A stretch of 7,101 bases of DNA, from NCBI GenBank assembly GCA_964462535.1, contig CAYWXV010000106.1:1-7101 (forward strand), given 5' to 3'. The DNA is from CAYWXV01 sp964462535. GTDB taxonomy: Bacteria; Bacteroidota; Ignavibacteria; OLB7. Each line of letters starts with the position of its first letter. The stretch's first letter is position 1. Below, in pieces: positions 5,284 through 7,101 of this stretch. Made by a program: the position numbers and the translations under genes. The notes under the pieces are model-generated. The model was not told the DNA's origin. It searched no databases and was given only the letters and a program-made list of their open reading frames with translations.

Positions 5284-6174
5284 ATGGAACGCAAAACCGC
5301 ACACGATTTCGATCAGGAAGTACTCACACTGTTCGACGCCTACGTCCACGGCGCCATCAGTCGCAGGACGTTTCTCGACAAGGCTGCGCGTTATGCCGTG
5401 GGGACCGTAACCGCCGCGATGCTGCTTGATCAACTGGGCCCGAACTTCGCCCTGGCGCAGGTTATTGATCCAAATGACAAACGGATCGTCGCCGAGTACA
5501 TGGAGTATCCGTCACCGAACGGCTACGGAACCATGCGTGGATATATGGTCCGTCCGGCGAATACGGAAGGAAAGCTCCCCGGTATTCTGGTGATTCACGA
5601 GAATCGTGGACTCAATCCCCACATCGAGGATATCGCGCGACGCCTTGCTCTCGACAACTTCCTGGCCTTCGCTCCCGACGCACTCTTCCCCCTTGGAGGG
5701 TATCCGGGGGATGAGGACAGGGCACGGGAACTCTTCCCGAAACTCGATCGTGACAAGTCGCGTGAAGATTTCATTGCAGCAGCAGAGTTCCTTCGAGGGC
5801 GGCCAGAATGCACGGGGAAGATCGGGACGGTGGGATTCTGTTGGGGAGGCGGCATGGTGAACTATCTCGCAACGCGTCTCACAACCCTCTCGGCCGGCGT
5901 CCCCTTCTACGGCTCCGCACCTGACACAGCCGACGTTTCAAAGATCTCCTGTCCACTGATGATACAGTCTGCCGAGAGAGACGACCGCATCAACGCCGGC
6001 TGGCCGGAATTCGAGCGGGCCCTGAAGGAGGCGAACGTGGAGTACGAGCGGTTCCTCTATCCCGGCACGCAGCACGGCTTCAACAACGACACGACTCCTC
6101 GCTACGACGAAGCCGCGGCCCGCCTTGCGTGGGAGAGGACGATAAGCTTTCTTAATGAGCACGTTCGGGGGTGA
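5284..6174 (+). CDS. yghX: Dienelactone hydrolase family protein, YghX type, with Tat-like leader
   Basis: This 296-residue alpha/beta hydrolase matches, nearly end to end as I recall it, the E. coli YghX family of dienelactone hydrolases. Residues 26-33, SRRTFLDK, form a twin-arginine-like motif. They precede a hydrophobic stretch (AVGTVTAAMLLDQL) and an ALA site at 56-58, suggesting Tat export or membrane anchoring. The hydrolase domain shows VEYP-like YMEYPSPNGYGTMRGYMVRP (72-91), VIHENRGLNPHIEDIARRLA (103-122) and the nucleophile elbow GFCWGGG (184-190) with Cys186. The acid is Asp233 or Asp234 in ERDDRI, and the base is His264 in QHGFNNDTTPRYD. The Cys-Asp-His triad is characteristic of dienelactone hydrolases. 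The true substrate of YghX proteins is not established. AAGG at 5274-5277 is well spaced before ATG 5284. The gene appears to be a single transcription unit. Confidence 0.95.
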   Translation: MERKTAHDFDQEVLTLFDAYVHGAISRRTFLDKAARYAVGTVTAAMLLDQLGPNFALAQVIDPNDKRIVAEYMEYPSPNGYGTMRGYMVRPANTEGKLPGILVIHENRGLNPHIEDIARRLALDNFLAFAPDALFPLGGYPGDEDRARELFPKLDRDKSREDFIAAAEFLRGRPECTGKIGTVGFCWGGGMVNYLATRLTTLSAGVPFYGSAPDTADVSKISCPLMIQSAERDDRINAGWPEFERALKEANVEYERFLYPGTQHGFNNDTTPRYDEAAARLAWERTISFLNEHVRG

Positions 6175-6208
6175 AGATCGGAGGTCAACACTTGAGATTG
6201 GGGGAAGG

Positions 6209-6229
6209 GGACACGCGCGCAACGCGTCC
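6209..6229 (+). terminator. GC-rich hairpin downstream of the hydrolase gene
   Basis: ACGCG (6213-6217) pairs with CGCGT (6223-6227) around CGCAA, and GG (6209-6210) with CC (6228-6229) across a two-base bulge, giving a 7-bp GC-rich stem. An alternative outer pairing GGACA with TGTCC (6230-6234) also exists. It is 35 bp after the stop and lacks a T-run, so it is only a tentative terminator. Confidence 0.35.
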
Positions 6230-6290
6230 TGTCCGAACTCTGCGTTGAAAAAGAAACGCTGGCTGATTCGATCCGTTATCCAGATCTAAT

Positions 6291-6296
6291 AAAGGA
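6291..6296 (+). promoter_or_regulatory. Ribosome binding site for the TTG start at 6305
   Basis: AAAGGA lies 8 bases before TTG 6305, the best-spaced Shine-Dalgarno in this part of the window. No in-frame ATG lies between it and the conserved domain, so it decides the TTG start of the VOC gene. Confidence 0.7.
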
Positions 6297-6304
6297 ATAC
6301 AACA

Positions 6305-6730
6305 TTGTCCGAAAACAACATCGAACACACAACGCGCCCTTCATTCGTAGGACACGCGCTGACAGTATCGTTAACGGTGAACGATATAGCCAAGAGTGTT
6401 GAGTGGTATCAATCCGTCGTCGGATTTGACATCGTGCAGTCGTACGAGCGCGAGGGGAAGCTGGTGGCCGTTTCGCTCAAGGCTGGAAACGTCCGCATCC
6501 TTCTCGCGCAGGATGATGGCGCGAAAGGGATGGATCGTATTAAGGGAGAGGGCTTTTCCTTCCAGATCACCACCGAGCAGGATATCGACGAACTCGCGAA
6601 CGGGATTCGAGCGCATGGCGTGCAGTTCGTCACCGAACCAACTGACACTCCCTGGGGGGCTCGCATTTTTCGTCTCCGCGATCCAGATGGGTTTCTGATG
6701 GTCGTTTCATCGGTGAGGAGTGAGGGGTAG
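6305..6730 (+). CDS. VOC (glyoxalase/bleomycin-resistance fold) family protein
   Basis: The 141-residue protein is a single VOC subunit with two beta-alpha-beta-beta-beta modules. The first is SLTVNDIAKSVEWYQSVVGFDIVQSYEREGKLVAVSL (residues 22-58) and the second FSFQITTEQDIDELANGIRAHGVQFVTEPTDTPWGARIFRLRDPDGFLMVVSS (84-136). The family's WGAR..RL.DPDG signature is clear. The metal ligands usual in glyoxalase I or dioxygenases are not at their expected places: there is no His/Gln on the first strand (HALTVSLTV), and the Glu after DPDG.L. is Val133. A binding role (bleomycin-resistance-like) or an altered active site is therefore more likely than metal catalysis; this is inference. The start is TTG 6305, supported by AAAGGA at 6291-6296. 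It follows a 130-bp gap and appears independent of the hydrolase. Confidence 0.9.
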   Translation: MSENNIEHTTRPSFVGHALTVSLTVNDIAKSVEWYQSVVGFDIVQSYEREGKLVAVSLKAGNVRILLAQDDGAKGMDRIKGEGFSFQITTEQDIDELANGIRAHGVQFVTEPTDTPWGARIFRLRDPDGFLMVVSSVRSEG

Positions 6731-6743
6731 TGCGCATGCGCAC
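6730..6743. repeat. 14-bp perfect palindrome at the end of the VOC gene
   Basis: GTGCGCATGCGCAC reads the same on both strands and starts at the last base of the VOC stop codon (TAG 6728-6730). The stretch 6730-6746 also alternates purine and pyrimidine without a break, a pattern that favours Z-DNA or cruciform extrusion. It could be a symmetric protein-binding site. It has no loop, so it is a poor RNA terminator. Confidence 0.7.
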
Positions 6744-6817
6744 ACAGCGAATCATCGCGCATGACTACTCGATCGTCGTGGAGCAAGCCGCGAAGGCACG
6801 TGTCCGATTCTGAGCAC

Positions 6818-6884
6818 TGCGAACGAAGTACCACATCCACGCATACAACATCTATGCAACCAGTACTGCAGCTTGCGAACGAAG
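6818..6884. repeat. 11-bp direct repeat flanking the start of the last gene
   Basis: TGCGAACGAAG occurs at 6818-6828 and again at 6874-6884, 56 bp apart. The second copy lies inside codons 7-11 of the hypothetical gene starting at 6854. The period is not a multiple of three, so it is not a coding repeat. It might mark a small duplication or a paired binding site. Confidence 0.5.
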
Positions 6885-7087
6885 AAGATCTCAAGAGTGC
6901 ATCCGCCCATCTTGCCACCCAGGGCTATCCCAGCAAGGTCCTCTCCTTTTCTGATTTGAGGCCCGACGATTATGCTGACTGGATGAAACCCGATGAAGGT
7001 GGATATGTTCTCTGCATCCCACACGACGAGAAGTACGAGGCGGCAATGACCTGTCTTGGATTGTTCTTCGGGTACTCGGAGTCATGA
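6854..7087 (+). CDS. Hypothetical 77-residue protein
   Basis: From ATG 6854 the product is 77 residues, beginning MQPVLQLANEEDLKSASAHL and ending LGLFFGYSES. It is acidic and soluble, with an apparent strand-helix (PVLQLANEEDLKSASAHLATQGYP), a strand (SKVLSF), a loop (RPDDYADWMKPDEGG), a strand (YVLCIPH) and a final helix (DEKYEAAMTCLGLFFG). That outline is loosely like small beta-alpha-beta domains such as DUF2007, but I do not recognise the family. The same frame is open from ATG 6761, giving 31 more residues rich in Ser, Thr and Arg that look non-coding, so I prefer 6854. No clear Shine-Dalgarno precedes either start. The gene ends in an ATGA overlap with a possible next gene. Confidence 0.6.
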   Translation: MQPVLQLANEEDLKSASAHLATQGYPSKVLSFSDLRPDDYADWMKPDEGGYVLCIPHDEKYEAAMTCLGLFFGYSES

Positions 7088-7101
7088 CAAGAACCAGCAC
7101 C
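7084..7101 (+). CDS. Possible first codons of a further gene (cut by window edge)
   Basis: ATG at 7084 overlaps the TGA stop of the preceding gene (ATGA), a common arrangement for translationally coupled genes, and GGAG lies just upstream at 7078-7081. Only six codons (MTRTST) are visible, so this is a guess from context. Confidence 0.25.

Noticed and set aside
6298..6851. Shared ATACAACAT 9-mer just before the starts of the VOC and last genes as a recombination boundary
   Set aside because: The flanking bases do not match beyond the 9-mer, it does not recur before the other genes, and a 9-mer shared by two sites is easily chance.
1281..6853. Integron attC sites in the intergenic gaps
   Set aside because: No gap shows a paired RYYYAAC and GTTRRRY core at a suitable distance. 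ATTCAAC near 1807 matches the left core alone without a partner, and the 1351-1399 repeat has the opposite polarity.
6761..6853. N-terminal extension of the last hypothetical gene back to ATG 6761
   Set aside because: The 31 extra residues are rich in Ser, Thr and Arg with no secondary-structure pattern, and no ribosome binding site precedes that ATG.
6409..6918. 169-residue open frame on the - strand spanning the VOC gene end and the following gap
   Set aside because: It is Ser/Cys-rich with no domain features and is mostly antisense to the VOC domain. The part over the gap shows no better coding character.

Overview
The window is a run of small, mostly single-domain genes, all on the + strand, from an environmental bacterium with moderately high GC content (roughly 55-58% by eye). 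No rRNA, tRNA, transposase, integrase or CRISPR array is visible. Starts include GTG and TTG codons with purine-rich Shine-Dalgarno sequences, as in a free-living bacterium. The gene set (Arr, DUF6064, DUF985 cupin, DUF1801, AHSA1/SRPBCC, VOC, GNAT) is common in soil and aquatic lineages such as Gemmatimonadota, Chloroflexota, Rhodothermota and Actinomycetota. I cannot place it to phylum from sequence alone.

Layout: (1) 2-154, the C-terminal end of an unrecognised protein. (2) 185-1280, a rifamycin ADP-ribosyltransferase (arr) followed 13 bp later by a seven-helix DUF6064 membrane protein, probably one transcript. (3) 1421-1777, a small protein resembling the DUF6176-type set. (4) 1835-3201, a closely spaced group: a DUF985 cupin, a DUF1801 protein and an AHSA1/START-like protein. 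(5) 3328-3960, a secreted cyclophilin-type peptidyl-prolyl isomerase. (6) 4106-4498, a four-helix membrane protein, then 4560-5090, a RimJ/RimL-type GNAT acetyltransferase. (7) 5284-6174, a YghX-type dienelactone hydrolase with a Tat-like leader. (8) 6305-6730, a VOC/glyoxalase-fold protein with a TTG start and no canonical metal ligands. (9) 6854-7087, a 77-residue hypothetical protein, possibly overlapping (ATGA) the first codons of another gene at the right edge.

The genes do not form one recognisable pathway. They look like a collection of stress, detoxification and small-molecule-handling functions, plus one clear antibiotic-resistance enzyme. The arrangement resembles a gene-cassette array, but I found no convincing pair of integron attC core sites. 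What stands out between genes is a set of inverted repeats with 7-9 bp arms spaced 31-65 bp apart. In several cases the right arm overlaps a start codon or the first codons of the next gene. Some could be chance, so they are offered as candidates. I see no firm evidence for an undescribed multi-gene system.
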